A stretch of DNA of 64,000 bases from Setophaga petechia (Eukaryota; Chordata; Aves; Passeriformes; Parulidae): contig JANCRA010000007.1 of assembly GCA_024362935.1 (NCBI GenBank), positions 17,454,003 to 17,518,002 on the forward strand, in the 5' to 3' direction. Position numbers and translations under genes: made by a program. The notes below the pieces were generated by a model. The model was not told where the DNA came from, did no database searches, and was given only the letters and a program-made list of their open reading frames with translations. Below are positions 24,646 through 39,349 of this stretch, piece by piece (positions within the stretch are counted from its first letter, which is position 1; each line of letters opens with the position of its first letter).

Positions 24646-25119
24646 AGAAGAATGGATCAAAACTGCTTTTGTTCTGAAGAATCTGCCTGCATGCAGCTAG
24701 TTGAAGAGGTCTTGTATGGAAATCTGCTATTAAAAGAAGGCCACAGGGGTTTTTAATTCCACTTTGAGTAATAAAATTGGCCTGGCAGTGAGTTTTGATA
24801 TAGCCACAATTAATTTCAACTTGTGCTTTTTATTTAAAAAAGCTTGTTAGGACCCTCTGTTAAGCCTATTAAATAAAGGGTGAAAAAGTTGAAACTGCCT
24901 GTCTGTGTTTTCCAGATCAGGAGTGGAGGGAGCCAAAGGAAGGATATTTACCATTTTAAACCCTTTCAGCTCCTTTGTTCACTTATTTCTTTTGCATCGG
25001 TGTTTTAGCCTCCCATTGCCCTCTCTGGAGGAGTCATGGTACCTAGAACTGAGAAATACCTTAGTTCCACTGAGTGGCCACCAATCTCTTCTTGCTAATG
25101 AGATTCTGAGAGGTGACTT

Positions 25120-25290
25120 GGTTGTTCAGTGGTGATTTTTTAAGTGGATTTTTTAGTGGATTTTCTTCTCCGTTGATTTTGTTTGTGGGTTTGGGATGGG
25201 TTTTTTAAAAGTTTTTTTGAGGTGTTTTTTTTGTTGGTTAGATGTTTGGAATGAGATGGGATGGGTTGGTTTGTTTTTCTCCCATGGCTG
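25120..25290 (+). repeat. T/G-rich low-complexity tract
   Basis: Almost free of C and A, with repeated GTGGATTTTTTA units (about 25144-25168) and G/T runs. Similar T/G-rich tracts occur at 33480-33575, 53065-53120 and 62565-62620, always T/G on the coding strand. Confidence 0.75.
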
Positions 25291-28200
25291 TAACCTCAAA
25301 AAATGCACTTTGGAATGAAAGTAGTATTGATGTAGGAGCTGTGAAGATCATATTTAAGCAATGTGGAGGTGGGAAGAGAGTATATTTGGTCCTTTTTGCT
25401 CAGAGGATCTCGGGGAGAAATTCAGCAAGAGTAAAGATAAGGATCAGAATTTGGGTGTTAATGTTTTCTAAAGTTATGAAAAGAAGAGAAACTGTCTGGG
25501 TTGGAAGAAGATAGCATGGGATCAGAAGTGTACAGTAGAATATAGGAAGAATGTAAGTGCTAATATAGTGAATGTAGTGAAGTGACTTAGCTCAGATAAT
25601 TCATTAGACCTTGTTCTTATTGCTCCAAAACTCAACTGTTTTTACCTGGTCAGCATTCTTAAATTGAACTATCCACAATCTAGAACTGATGTGTGTTGCT
25701 TTTCTCCAGCAAAGACGGCACAGGATGAGGAATTGGCTCTCCCATGGCAGATCAGGGCCATAAGCTCCTTGTTAAGCATCAAGAATTTTTAAGAGAGTCT
25801 TACAGTTTCTTGCTGTACACTCAGTATTAATTGGTTGAAACAGCCAGTTAAATATAACTTTATGTTTCACATACGAAATTTTTTTAACTGTTCAGGTGTT
25901 TCTGCAAACTGTAAAGACAGCTATTGAAGTAAATAACAGTATCAAATGAAGTACCTCTTGTCCCTGCTTCCAAAATAAACTGGGAATAATGCTTTACACA
26001 TTTTGTCTCCTTCAACTCTACAGACAAGCAAGAGAGGAAGCATGGATTAACATCTAGTGATTTCTAGGAGCTCAGATTCCTCTGTGCTTGGTCTGACTGA
26101 CAGGCACATGTGGCTCAAGTGCATCTGGAAATATATCACTGGCAAAATTTGGTCGGGTAAATATAGCAGGAATGGATTTTCAGGGCAGGAGACAAATTGT
26201 TCTGGGAAAGGAAGTGCTGTCTGTCTGTTGTCTGGTAACAATTTCCTATATTTCTAGACATACCTATTTCTTTCAGTGTAACTAAGGTAACAGCAGGCTC
26301 TTACATACTTGCTGTGTTCTGCTGTCGTATGTTCTTATGGTGGAAGTGCTATCAGAAATGGTAAAATTGGTAGGAACATGTGTAGAGAACTGATACCAAT
26401 ATTTTCTATGGTGTTTAAATAGTAGCACCACCCACTTTCTTCTAGTTTAAATTCTCTTTGAAAAGAGGCAAGGACATAAAATGTGAAAAGTAACACCCAG
26501 GGTTTCAGGACATGTTTATATTGAAGAAACCTGACTTCTGCTTGGATGCAAAATTGTTTCTAGGCCACATGGTAAGTAAGGAAGCAACCAAAAAAAACCC
26601 CCACCAATCTTTTCCTTGAAAATGGGCTGAGAGCCAGTATTCTAAAATACCTGTCTTTATTGGCAGTTGACACATAGGTAATGAGCAGGGATAGAAAAAG
26701 CCAATCACAAGGCTTTTCTCCGGCAAAAACTGATTGGCAAAGCCATGAAACTTCCTGAAGTATTGTGATATTAGTTAAAGTCTCAACACAAATCATACAG
26801 TTTGGGGAGAAAATAGAACCAACTGTGTTAGAGGGTAGCCTACAGAAGTCTGCAGGCATATCGGTGTAGACTGTGTTTTGCGCAGAAAGGCATAAACATG
26901 AGAGTGACAATTAAAATTGTAACAGATGCAGGCAGTATCAAATGTAACAGTAAATTACAGATTTTTTTGCAGTTTATCAAGGGAAGTTGGAGATGACTAC
27001 AGATTAGAGTTGGTACCATTTGCAGCATTTTCCTAGTGTAGCGGGCTGGTTTTTTCATCAGCTTGCTCAAGAACATATCGAAGATAGGAACCCTGACAAT
27101 TTTGTGTGGAGTAGTTGTCTGTAGTTAGTTGCTGATTCTGTTGCCTTTCCTGAGAGGTTACATGCTGCTTCCCACCATAGTGAGCTCAGTCTGGTGCCCT
27201 GTGATGTGGCTGTGTCTGGGGTGGAGTGAGCAGCCAACAGGTGCACAGCATACCACACAAATGTGGAGGCAGGGAATTTGTGTCCAAGGGCACTGGGGGT
27301 AAATAACTGTAGTTGTAAAAAGTATTACATGAATGCTAACATTTTCACTGAACAGTAAGTCTGTTCCGAAAACTGGCTCACAAACTTCCATATAATAAGC
27401 TTCAATTCCTATCCTCAGAAATCTGAAGATCTTAACCAGTGTTGGATTTTCTTTGGCTTTTAGGAAGAAATGGGAATTTTGCTGAGGGATGCACCTGATT
27501 CAGACTAGAGGTTGTCCAAAAGCTTTCTGTAATTACAAGCAGTAGGATAACAGATGGGACTCTATATCTTTTGAGTAAAACCTGCTTAAGTTAACTATTT
27601 TGTCAGTGTACAGTGTTCTTCAAAAATATTTGTAAGGCCCCAGGATTAATTTGTTATTTCTTCTGATTGCACCCGATCCAAATACTGCATGTCATGATAT
27701 AGGCAGGGATAAAACCTTGCCATTTCTCATTCATAGTGCCACTCAAGATTTGTTACAATTTACTAGCTGTGTTACATAGCATCCCTGGCTTGCCTAGGCC
27801 TTTTGCACTGTAAACTTCAGCAGCAGGAACAGTTCATTATGAAAAAACCAAATCATCAGTGTTTAATTTATTGCTATATATTATCTGCCTGCATACCTCT
27901 TATTCCAGGTGTTCCAGCTTCCAGCAATTGAGATTTGAAGTCTACTCTGTAGAACTGTTTCTCTGTTTCTCTTCAGTGCTATTCTTCAATGCCCTTTAAA
28001 TCTAGTTCTTTATTCAATTTTATTTTTCCTTTGCCAGTCTCACCCTGGAATAAAAGTGAAAGGGCTAAACTTAATATTTCAGGTGAAATTTCACATCAAA
28101 AGACACCTGTGTTCTGTGATCACTGGGTACCAGTACACTGTTGTTTGTTTTACTGCCTCAGCTGTCAATATGTATGACAACAGAAGACCTTTTAATCAGG

Positions 28201-30004
28201 TATCTAGCAGCAGAAATTAAATCAAACATAACTTATGTTCAGAATATATTGTCTGTTGTTCCTTTCCCCTACATTTGCATTTTGTTTTAAAATAGCAGAA
28301 TTCTTTCCTGAAGCAAGAAGCTGAAATAGTCTACAGTGCATTGAAAGTGTTTTAAAAGAATCAGACCGTGGTGTTAAAAAGAACTGCAGTTACTTAAATT
28401 TAAAAGAAATCTAGAAGAACCAAAGCACGAGGTAATTATTTGTAAAGGGCTTTGAAATTGTAAAGTGTTATGTGCAAGAGCTATGGAGTAGTATTGGGAG
28501 GTATATGAGAGAAAGTTTTGGACCTGCTATTTTGAGGAAAGTGAGTAGAATACTTAAAACTCTTCCATTGGAGCTTTTTCTGCAGGGGTTTCTTCTGAGA
28601 CCATTGTTCCATGATAAGAATGGCTCTGCTCTGGATATGTCCTGCATGTCTGCAGGGTGGCTGTAAAAATTACTTTTAGCTGTGATCAATCTGTGTTGTT
28701 AGGTGTTGTCATGTAAACAGGAAGCATTAGTCCCTGTAAGGGTAACTCTGCTGTGTTCTACAGTTAATTTGCAACTGTCTAGGTAATACTAAAGCATATG
28801 GTATTTAAGACTTTTTTGTGATAGTAAATGCTGAATTGCTAACCTGTTCTCATAATCTCAGCTGTTTAACTGTATGAAGAAGATAGTTTTTTCATTTGAA
28901 GCCTTTAAACTGTTTTACTTCTGCATCAACTACTTCTTGGATAAGAATGCACATCATTACATGGAGAAAGGAGTAAACAGGAAAATGAAGGTATATAGAA
29001 GCTAAATAGGAGTGTAGTTACTTTGTTCTTGATGTCCTCAAGAACACCTTTTAGGTTGCAAGTTTGTGGGAAGGGAGTTGATAATTTCTTTCATGTGATA
29101 ACCTTAGTGTCTGGTGTGTTCTGAGCTGAAATTTCACTTCATGAAAATCACCTGAAGTGTTAGCTTAACTCAGTCTTCCAGGCTGACCTTGAGCTGCATG
29201 GAATCTTAGCTACAACAGACTGTTGTAAAATACTTATGCTGCAACCTTATTTTTGGTTCAAAAGAATAATTTAATGCTTAGAAATAGAAAAAGCAGTGAA
29301 ACCAAGGCAGAACTTGGGACCAGCATACAGACCTTTCATGTGTACCTTATGTATGCATAGTTGAAGTTTGATATGTGAAGAAATTGCCAGAGGTTCTTGT
29401 AGGGAGCAAACAGCATTATGGCCCGTGTAAATGCCACAGAAGCTGCTTTGCAAAAACAAAATTTGCCAACATTTTTTTAGCTTTGTCTTCTGTGACTCCT
29501 GTTCCCTTTTTCTCTTGTGCTTTTACTTTCTGTTCCGGCATTTTTTTTTGGCTGTCTGTTCCTGTGTAAGAGTTTTCTGTTTCAAACTTATAACTAATGT
29601 AACTTTACAATAGGAAACCCTCTGCATTTGTCTGACACAGTTCTTCTCACTTCCCATTCTTTATGTTCCTTTGGACAGTCAGCATTGAATTTTTGTTGGG
29701 CTTAATATAAAGGGACTTAGGCAGGTGCTTCTGGATTTGAATTTATGAGACTTCCAGACATGAGTGTCATATGTGCTTTTTTTTCTCCCTTGTCTTCTGT
29801 AATGCTCTGTAGTCTGTAATAGGTTGAGTTGTAACATTCATTAAACCATTCCTTACATTCCCTGCTTTGAAAGCTTATCAGGACTGCTTTGATTTAGTTA
29901 TCTGGAACAAAAAAAGCCATTTGTGAAGGTTGGAATGGAGCTCTGGAGCAATAATATATCCGAGATCAGATTCAGGTCCCAGTTGTATTATTCCTAGGGA
30001 TTTA

Positions 30005-30028
30005 TTTGCCTGTGTACACACAGGCAAA
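30005..30028. repeat. Perfect 10-bp stem hairpin
   Basis: TTTGCCTGTG at 30005-30014 pairs exactly with CACAGGCAAA at 30019-30028 around a TACA loop. No poly-T or other RNA-gene signal follows. It is probably a chance or regulatory palindrome. Confidence 0.8.
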
Positions 30029-31440
30029 GAGTGGTGCGTATGGAAGACTTGCAGGAATGCAAATTGGACACTTTTTGTTGGGACCTGTAGGGGATTTTCA
30101 CTGGTTCATAATTTTTCAAAGGTTTGTTATACATCAGGCAGCCACTGCCTCCTCTTTAAACCTTTAAATCCCCCCTCTTTTTCCTGTTCTAAAGGTCAGA
30201 TTTTTTTGACAACTGTGTGCAGGAACAAGATTTGTTAAATCCCTTCATTTTTATTCATACAAATACCAGTGTTTGGTGAGCAAGAGTTACCCCAGAATTC
30301 AGAAGCACATAAAGCTCAGTACAAGCCTTCTGAACCTAAATTCATTTCAGAGATGCATCTCTCAAAACTGAATCTGCCATCTGAATATTAACCCTTGGCA
30401 CTGCACAGGGAATGCATGGTGGAAATTTCATCTCTTTGTGTCACTTAGTGGACAGGCTTCACAGGTGTCCCCTGAACTGCCAGGCAGTGTCCTGCGTCTT
30501 GTCCTGGGTGCTCCTAGGCACGGGGCTCAGGGCTGAGGAGCTGTGTCTCTGGTCATGCTCATCTAGCACTAGTCCTTTCTGGTGAAACAGCAAAATTTTT
30601 GAGCCTTTGTTCTGATCCAGTCAGTGAAGTAACTGAGTCCCCAGTGTGAAATTCTCTTGAAGCTATTTATTTTACATGTAACTCAGCTTTGACAAAGCTA
30701 TATGATGGGCTGTTGATCTTTGGGATGTGAATGAGGACTAGATATTGTATCCCCTTCGTATAAGGATGACTGACAGTGGTTTGCTTCCTGGAGAGCTAGT
30801 CATAGTGTGTCATCAGTAGCTCTGAAGTCCCCACCCTTACCTTTCTTCAGTGTGGGTGAAAAGAAGAGGTTTAGGAGTGGGAAGTTTCTTTTCTTACCCA
30901 GGTTCTGTAGACTAAAGCAGTTGACAGATGAGATATGTTAGGTCATAGTGTGGTGTTTCATACAATATTAGAAATCATTCCAGTAAGTAAATTGTTAAGC
31001 TGGCAGGGTGGAGTTCTTGTGTTTAAATTACCCATTAAAAAAATCTCTCAACACTGGGACAATAGTCAGGAGTTGTACCTTTTTATCATCTGTTGAATTT
31101 CAGACTGAGGTGGCTGGGGTGTGGCTGTATGTTTGCTTTGTTTAAGTGTCTAGTAGCAGTTGATGATTTTGGAGGAAGATGGAACAAACAGCTGCAAAGT
31201 CTAGACTGGGCAGAATTTTAGTGCTTGTTTCATCACAGCAGGATTCTCCAGAGTGAATCTATCTGCTCGTCAGTTTTACCTGTGCATTTTACATCTGTCA
31301 GCACATCTGTGCTAGTGGGGAATAAGAGCTGTGACCCTCACCACTGTCACTGGATTTATGTACATGTATGTGTATCTGTTGCTGGATGCCCAGCAGTTGT
31401 TCAGCTCCCATAGCATGTTTTGTGTAGAGTTATGCACAAA

Positions 31441-31510
31441 GCGGTTTTGTTGGCTTCGCTCGTGCTGAAATTTGCCGATACAATATCCACCCGCACACGG
31501 TGCAGATACG
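31441..31510. promoter_or_regulatory. CpG-retaining patch within AT-rich intron
   Basis: Seven CpGs lie in 70 bases (for example GCGGTTTTG, CTTCGCTCGTGC, GCCGATAC, CACCCGCACACGG, ATACGC) where neighbouring kilobases have almost none. Retained CpG suggests unmethylated or conserved DNA. No promoter motif or exon frame is clear, so the regulatory label is tentative. Confidence 0.25.
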
Positions 31511-33479
31511 CACTGTCTTCACAATCTGTATCTCACAGTTCCTCTCCATCACAGCTAGTGACACAGTCTAGATTACTTCAAGGATAATTTTCCTTTGTGC
31601 TTTTTGTGTATAGATGCAAAAGTCTAGGACAGGGAGGAGAGTTTACAGCGATGTTTTCATGACTTGGCATGTTTACTGGATTTAACATGCCTGAGACAGC
31701 AGAAATAGTTAGGCTGGGATGTGGTTCTGGGGAGGAATAAAGAAAAACATTAAATATTTTACCACAGACCACAGTCAACTTGCTTTAATATTAATGTCTT
31801 TATTTTTTAAGCTACAGTAAATTTTTTTCTCTGGATATCTTCTGCTAGCTGCAGAAGAGTTTCTGCACTAGGTTAAATTTAAATTGTCTACTAGATGCAG
31901 GCTTAGCTGGTTGCTTCTTGCAAAGTTCTCAGTGTCATGATGAGAGTGGCAAACAGTTGTTTTGGAGCCCTAGGGATTGACCTCTGAGGCTGTGCCTGTT
32001 TAGAAAAAAGGTCTTGATGCTGACTGACCTCAACGCTAGAATACAATTTCATCCTTGAGCTTGGAGTTCTGAAGTAGAAGGATGATGGTCAAAAGTATTT
32101 TATTATGCTGTCTGCTAGCCAAGTGAGAATGCTTAAAGGCTGGCAAAGGAAGAAGTGTTTTGGTAACTACTTAGGTAATGTGTTATCACCTCTCCTGTGC
32201 AGATGGCTTTTGGCTGCTAAGTGGCAAGATGCGGGAGGCAAGGTTGACTGAAGATGGACGCTGGGCCAAGCAAGCCTGCTTGTCCCTGTGCTTAGTGACT
32301 GTAGGGCTGTGTTTGTACCCCTTTTTCTTAGAGTGGGCAAGGCCTGCATGGCGTTCCACACTGTCCAGGATGAGAAGGGTTGTGTATGGGGGCTGAAGAA
32401 AAGGACATAGTCTGCTTTCTCAAAATAACAAGACAGCTAACACCACCTTGGAAAAAGACCTGGTCTGTGGAGGAAGCATGTTCAAACAACATTGCTAGAA
32501 TAGCTGAAGGGTCTGTAATGGAATCTGTTGAAGATTAACCTTGGTGCTTTATAGGCAAGCTAGGCCTTCAGAAGGGTTTGACCCAGGTAACAATTTTAAA
32601 CATAAGGTCACGGTTAATCAGTCAGAATGAGAGGGAAGGGAAGTAAAGTGCATAAAGCTTGTCGTCCTTGGTGATTGCATTAAGGTACTTTGGTATCTCA
32701 GAGACTTTTGCTTTTTTCTTTTCAATGATCAATGTAAATGCAGTACACCCAACTTTCTGGAGCCTCAGAAAAATGGTGGCGAAGTCCATTTGGCAGGCAT
32801 TAAGGTAAAAGCTGACTAAAAAGGCATGAATAAAATTAAAACAAAACAAGAGGTAATTGCCTTTTGTATAGATAACCTGGCCTGCGGAGTCTTGATTATG
32901 CTGATAATATAGGCCAGATGTGACTTGAAACAAGCCATGGGAGAGAAGATGATTTCTACATGGATAATGAGCTGTCTGGAAGCATAAAGGATTAATCTGT
33001 TAATGTGTTTGAAAGGAGGATGCAATTTATTTCAATGAGATACAAAGTTTACCTCTTTTGAACAACTTTTTCCTGTTGCCTTTCTTGAAAAATGTTTGGG
33101 ATGACACTCCCCACCCATTGCTCTCTGAAAGGGATGGGAAGGTTTCCTTGGTGTTTAAGTAAAATTCAGAGGCTGCCTGATGTGACTTACCACCTTTCTC
33201 CTGATAGCATCTCCTACCTGTTTGGCGATGTCTTTCATCTATTGAAGGCGTTTAAAGAATATCTTGTCATTTTCTCTTCTTTTTTGAATGTTGAATCACA
33301 TTAATGAATCCCTTCAATTGTTAGTAATAGATGTCTGTAAAGAAAAAGGTGGTGTAAATTGTTTTTTAAAGGATGTTGTTTCAGGATTCATGGACTCATA
33401 AATAACCAGCTGTAGAAAGGATAGTGGTACATTTTCTTTCAGCCAATTGGATAACACCGAAGGTTTAAATTTTAAAGGT

Positions 33480-33575
33480 TTGGGATTTATTGTGGTGGTT
33501 TTTTCCTTTGTTTTGGGGGGACTGTTGGTGGGTTTCTTCGTTTTGTTGTGCTGTTTGTTTTTTTTTAAATTTAGG
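33480..33575 (+). repeat. T/G-rich low-complexity tract
   Basis: Runs such as TGTGGTGGTTTTTTCC and GTTTTGTTGTGCTG followed by a T9 run. No element body is recognised. Confidence 0.75.
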
Positions 33576-36500
33576 CTTTTTAATAAATGAGCATTTGATT
33601 TCTGTACATAAATCAAACTATTGAAATGATAGCATAATTTTGCTGTAGCTCACCTTACCTGGATCAGAGACAAGTGTGCAATTCTGATACGTCTGTGGGC
33701 TTTGAAGTACTTGTGTCTGGAAGCAAAGAGGTAGTCTTTTGGGATGAAATGTTTTTATCTGTGTAACCCAGACTGGAAGGAGCAAACGATTCCCACTTTT
33801 CCAGGAGACTTGAGGCAAATAGTAGTGATTAGTAGAAGTCATTACAATGCTGTGCTTCTGAGTTGCTGGTTAGGAGCTGTAAATCTGGCCAGTTAATGGC
33901 ACTTTAAACAGGGAATGACAAGTTTGGCTTATGCCTGGTGTGAAGGTTGCAACTGTTGCCCTGCTTCAACAGCTTTCAACAATAAGCTGGGTGGATGGGG
34001 GATCCCAGGCAAATGCAATTAATCAGGTTTGGGGTCTCTGGAGTGTTGACAGAAGCATTGTGTAGGATACAAAACCAGCTTCTGAATTGCAGCCGCTGGA
34101 GAGCTGGATTAACTCCGACCTGTACGGTTTGCAGGAGGCTGAATGGCAATTGCTTGGCAGTTGGACTGCAGTGTGGGGCTTTGAAATGATAGGACTACCT
34201 TTGGTGGTAGTATAAATCAGAGTGGTAGTAATTCTGATTGTGGTGGGTGGAGCAGTGGTGAAACAGGAACTTGGTTCTTCTGTAACACCTTCTAACCTTA
34301 GCTGGCTACTTCCCTCCATCAGAAAGAACATGTGATTCTTTGCTGTACTGTGTGTCCCCTGGTTCTGGATGGCACTTGTATTTCATCTGCTCTTAGTTAT
34401 AGCAAACAAATTCTAGCATTCGTGGAGCCTAATAATTTCTACAATAACCAAATCTGGCTTCACCATTCTTTGTTCATGCTGAGGGTCTTTTCTCACCATG
34501 TTTAGTTTCATTCCTTGTGTTTAGAGTGATGGTGGTATCTGAGTAGTCAGTATTTGAAATAGCAGGCATGGAATTTATCAGGGAGATTACTTGGTGATAG
34601 ATTTTGGTTTTTATGATATGATGGAGTTAGACTTGGTGGTAAGCAGAAGTACTCTACTGGCTGCCTGTTCTTTTACAGAACAGGGACGGTTTCCTGTTTG
34701 CAATTTAGCATTTAAATTTTTGAAGCTTGTATAAGAACTACTTTGAGGAGGGAGAAGTGTTGTGAGGGATTTTTTCTTCACAGAAAAATCCAGTCTAAAG
34801 ACTGAAATATGAGACCAGTTTGTGTCAGAAGAGTACTTAATTTACTACCTTCCCATTGCAAGTAAAAAAAAACTGTCTGATCTAGTAGTGCTTCCTTTCT
34901 CTTCAACCCCAAATAATTGTACTATGCCAGATTTGTCAGGACAATACTAACTGCTATGACTTCCTTAAGGCTAAATTTAAAAAACAAAGGTTAGGATTTA
35001 ATTGCTTTCCTCAGTGACAAGTGATTCACTATGTTCTCTGTGAATGTGTGGGGTCACAAGTATAGAATGGATTTCTAAGAATTTATCAGTGAGCTGCTTT
35101 ACACTGCAGTTGATTAAAAATGGAGATGTAGGGGTTTCGTCTTGAGCTGAGTTGGATTTTAATGGAAGATTACTTTTTCAAACTTGGTAATAGGAAATCT
35201 AACTGACATAGACATAAAGGCTTTAAAATGAAGTTGTCTTTAATGACCTGAAACTTCTACAGAGTGAACTGTGGATGGATACCTGGAGGTAACCTGTTAC
35301 AGGATGCAACAGTTCCTCTGCCTGAGCAGCCAACTTCTATGCAGAAATTTCATGCTGTTTTGAAGGACTTGGATATACCCACCAACAGGATATTTAGGTA
35401 AATTCATATTTAAAGAAATGGAAGCTGGAAAAATCACCTTGTTAGTGTGTTGCTTAAATTTCACATTTGAGAATACAAGGCTAAGGACATCAATGTGTAA
35501 CATATTGAGAGATACAAGGCTGAAAAATACAGTAATACTGTGTAATTGGTTGTAATTTGTACATAGCTCAGATTTTTCTAAACAGTAAAATTTTCACCAT
35601 GTTGAAATACAGAAAATTGTTCTGCTCTTAGCGCTGCCTCTCATTAACCTTTTCTAACCCAGGAAATTATCATAGTATACAAAAGTTGATTAAACTAACC
35701 TTCAGGAACTGCCAATAATGCCATCATGTGATGTGGTGAATGGAATGTGGCAAATAGCTGATGGGTTGCTGTGAGGGGTGTTGGATATGGGCCCTGTGCC
35801 TCTAAAAATTAGACAGCTCTATTAAAACAGTCATGCGTTAAATAACACATCACCAGGTCCCTTTGTGTTGCTTTATTCTCATCAGGTGTCGGAAAACATT
35901 AGGATCAAAGTTTTCCTTTTCAGTTAGATAATAGGCATTATGAAGTGGAGGAGAGAGGAGAGAGACTGAGGCCAGCAGTCCTGGTACTGATTAAGAGTAC
36001 CTTCCTAATTTATTTTTTTTTTTCTAGACAGAATCAGTGGTTTGCCTGTGTATATCCCGCAGGCAACAGAAATCAGTTTGCATTCTAGTCCTGGGTGTCA
36101 GTAAGGTGTTTTGTAGCACTGGACATGTATTGGTAGGCAGACTAAGTAATGAAAGGAAAAGTGTGAGATGAAGGACAATGTGTAAAAGTAAAGATGAGTA
36201 TGTACTTTTGCCCTCAAATTAGAATTCTACAGGTGTTGTTTTTTCCACTCTTCCTAGAGTTTCTAAAGATTATTGTTAAATTAGATGTTCAAATGCAAGT
36301 CATGCAGAGGATACTACAATAATATGTTTATTTATGCATGAAAATACCCAGTTTTCTGTTATCTTTGCACTATTGTTGTATTGTGTGCAAGTAATTCCCC
36401 CCACCCTGAGCTCCTTCTGTAAGCAATCACTTTACTCCCCACTAAAAATTTATCTATACTTTAAATGTTAATTTGTTGTAAGGGAGAAGGTGATTTTAAA

Positions 36501-37544
36501 GTGCGGCAGCTTTTCTGCATAATACCCTGTATAGATTATCTTTCTTCTGTTTATCATAGTTCATTTTGAAAGTTAGTATTGAATAGTAATGTGTAAACAA
36601 AACCTTAATGAATGTCTCATTCTTATTCATTAGGTTGTATCCCTTCCTCTGGCTTAGAAAAGAGGTGATTGAGTAGGTACTGGTGGGTCATCAAATTGTA
36701 CATTAATGCTTTCCTCTGATGTCCTCTGTGTTTGCAGAGAGGACTGAATCCCTCCTCCTCTTGGATGCTAGAGGGATTTAACTGGAGCTGGGAAACAGAT
36801 ATTCTACTTCTTCAGCATGCATCCAAGCAATTCTGCTTCTGAATCATGAAGTAGTATTGCTTTGATTTGCAGGATAATTATCACTCATACCATGGTTCAG
36901 CTGCAGATTTTTATAGGCTAATGGGAGCAGAATAATTAGGAAGAATTTTGACAGTCCCTATTTCCTGTTACTGTGAAGCATACTTGGATAAAAATAGTGC
37001 ACGTGGAGTGGGCAGGGGATTTTTTTCCCCTAGTTTTTAAAAGTAGTTACTTAAACTGTGAGACAGTTGTTTTGCGTATCAAAACAGTTATTCCTCCATT
37101 TTTGCATTTGGAGAAAGGAACTATACAGAAAAGGAGTTCATCTGTTGGGCAAAAGTTCTCCCTTAGGCTGTTCAAGTTATGGAGTTACAATCAGCTCCAA
37201 TATAGTGGAGTCCATTTGTTCTCAAATTTTTGGTTATAATACATTGGGAATTTGAAAAGCAACAGTTTCAGCTTTGTAGTAAATGCAGAACTCTCTTCAA
37301 TAGTGATTTCAATGAAAACAGTTCATAGGAATCTGGTAAGTATTAGTTGTACTCTATGTATTAAATCAAAGTGTGAGCTACTGCTTTAGCATATTCATGT
37401 TAATAATATTATCCATACTTTGATGGCTTTCAGAAGCTCCACGTATGGTTATGCCAGTGGTTTTGAAGCACTGAGCATGCATAAGTGTTGTTTTAGTGTT
37501 TTAGTTTGAAGTGACACGGAGCAGAGAGAGGAAACATTGCTGCT

Positions 37545-37600
37545 ACTTTACAGGTAGGGGTATTGAAGCACAGAATTAAGTTTCCAGGGTTTCTTAGGAA
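37545..37600 (+). mobile_element. Possible MIR-core fragment
   Basis: CTTTACAGGTAGGGGTATTG followed by AAGCACAGAATTAAG resembles the MIR consensus around its 'TTTTACAGATGAGGAAACTG' segment, but the diagnostic 'GACTTGCCCAAGG' stretch is not preserved. Confidence 0.3.
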
Positions 37601-39349
37601 CTCTGTTGTACACACCTTGAAGATTTATATCTGTGTTTCTTTTAGAGCTAATGTAGTGTCAAACTGCAAAACTGGCTTTGTCTATGTGACTTGTTGAAGT
37701 ACATTGAAATGAGAGATTCCTTTACTGACAGTTTTTATTTTTCATTTTCATTTTGTGTTTTCACTTAGCCAAATAGAGAACTAAAAATAGGAAATGAAAA
37801 TTAAATTGAGACACCTGGTCTTCTGCACTCCCCTCTTTCTCTGAGACTGTAATTTTCTTTGTCTTAAGAAGAAACTGGAAGAGAGTTCTGGGCAGAGAAA
37901 TTTAGTAACTTTTTTTTTTGTTTTGGAATATTGTCTAGAGAACCTTTAATAATATTATTATTCTTAAAGATGTCAAGTCTTTGTGGCAGTGTGGCTTTGC
38001 AGTCAGTCATGTCTATTCTGAAGTATTTCTGTTATAAGGGACAGTTATTATTCTGTATGATATTCTGTTGGACTGTTCTGAGTTTTTCTGAGCCTTTTGA
38101 ACCTGGTTTGTTGGTGTAGCACTGTGAATGCACAGTGCTAGAGAAGCAAGTCTAAGTACTTGAGGTCCTAAGCAGATGGTGGAGAAGTAAGAGTTCTTTC
38201 ACAGACCTTCTTAGCCTTTGAGCAAAGTAGAGATGTGAATGGTGGAAATTTCTTTACTAGTAGCAGGTTTGGGGCACCATTTGTTTTAGTCATTGGGCAT
38301 GTTGATCAAAGAAGGAAATAGAGCAGTTCTCATGACTGGGGGATGAAGACTGGACTCTGCAACAGCTGTGGCTTCTGCAGTAATTTCCTGCTGTCTGGCT
38401 CATGCTCTGTATTAGAAGATGACAGCACTGGGCAAACTTGACTCATGAGCTAAAAACAATCTAAGGTCATCCTGGCATAGGCTTTTTGCACTTGAGATGG
38501 GAAGAAAAGTTTTGTGGCACTTTGACATTATTACTGATAAACTTAATAGTGGAATGGCTGGACCTGTTTTACTGGGGCTGGGTTGCTTGTGTTGAAGTGA
38601 TTGGTGTGAGCTACAAATAAGCACAGTGTCACACCTCACCAGCATTTGCTCTCTGCTGCCTTGGGGCTGTGCATTCACTGAGGGAACGGCGTCTTGGTGA
38701 GATGACTGTGCCTTCTTCCTGATAGATGAATGTGCCAGATGACTTGTATGGAGTCCTATCTCACAAAGACAGAAAGCTGGAATCATCTAAAATATAAATT
38801 CTAAAATACTTTCAATTCATTGATTCATATGCAGCCATGGTCAGGGAAAGAAGTGGCTGAAAAAAAGATGCACGTGCAGGATTTAAATTTCAGGCCTAAC
38901 TTCTGAACATCCAGAAGCACAGGTATAAACTAAAATTCTTCCTCAGCTACTCAGTAACCTTTGTAAGATTAATTATACCATTTTGTTTCTGCTATCACTT
39001 TTCAAATGATATATTGCACAATTAAAAAATCCAAGTGTGTTTGGAGAGAGACCAGTCTTATTTCAAGAATGCTTCCTTTCTTCACTGCTGGGTTTAGACT
39101 TGGTAGTGGGAATTCAGGCTCAAGGTGGTCATTGTTCCTTGGGGTTTTTTTGCTGCTTCTGTGAGTCTAGAGAGGACTTTTGTTCCTTGGACTGGTTGTT
39201 TGGCTTTTTTAAGCTTAATCACTTACACACAGAAAAGGAGGAGGGGGTTGTTGTTCTGCACCTATTGCTGTTCTCCCCAAGGATTTGCAGAGATGATGGC
39301 AGCTCTGTCATGAACAGTAAAGCTGCCTCCTGCTGACCCGGGCTCGTGT

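Noticed and set aside
35995..36030. Polypyrimidine-AG acceptor signal (T11 then CTAG)
   Set aside because: No open, codon-like or CpG-bearing sequence follows and no donor is placed sensibly. Chance acceptors are common in T-rich introns.
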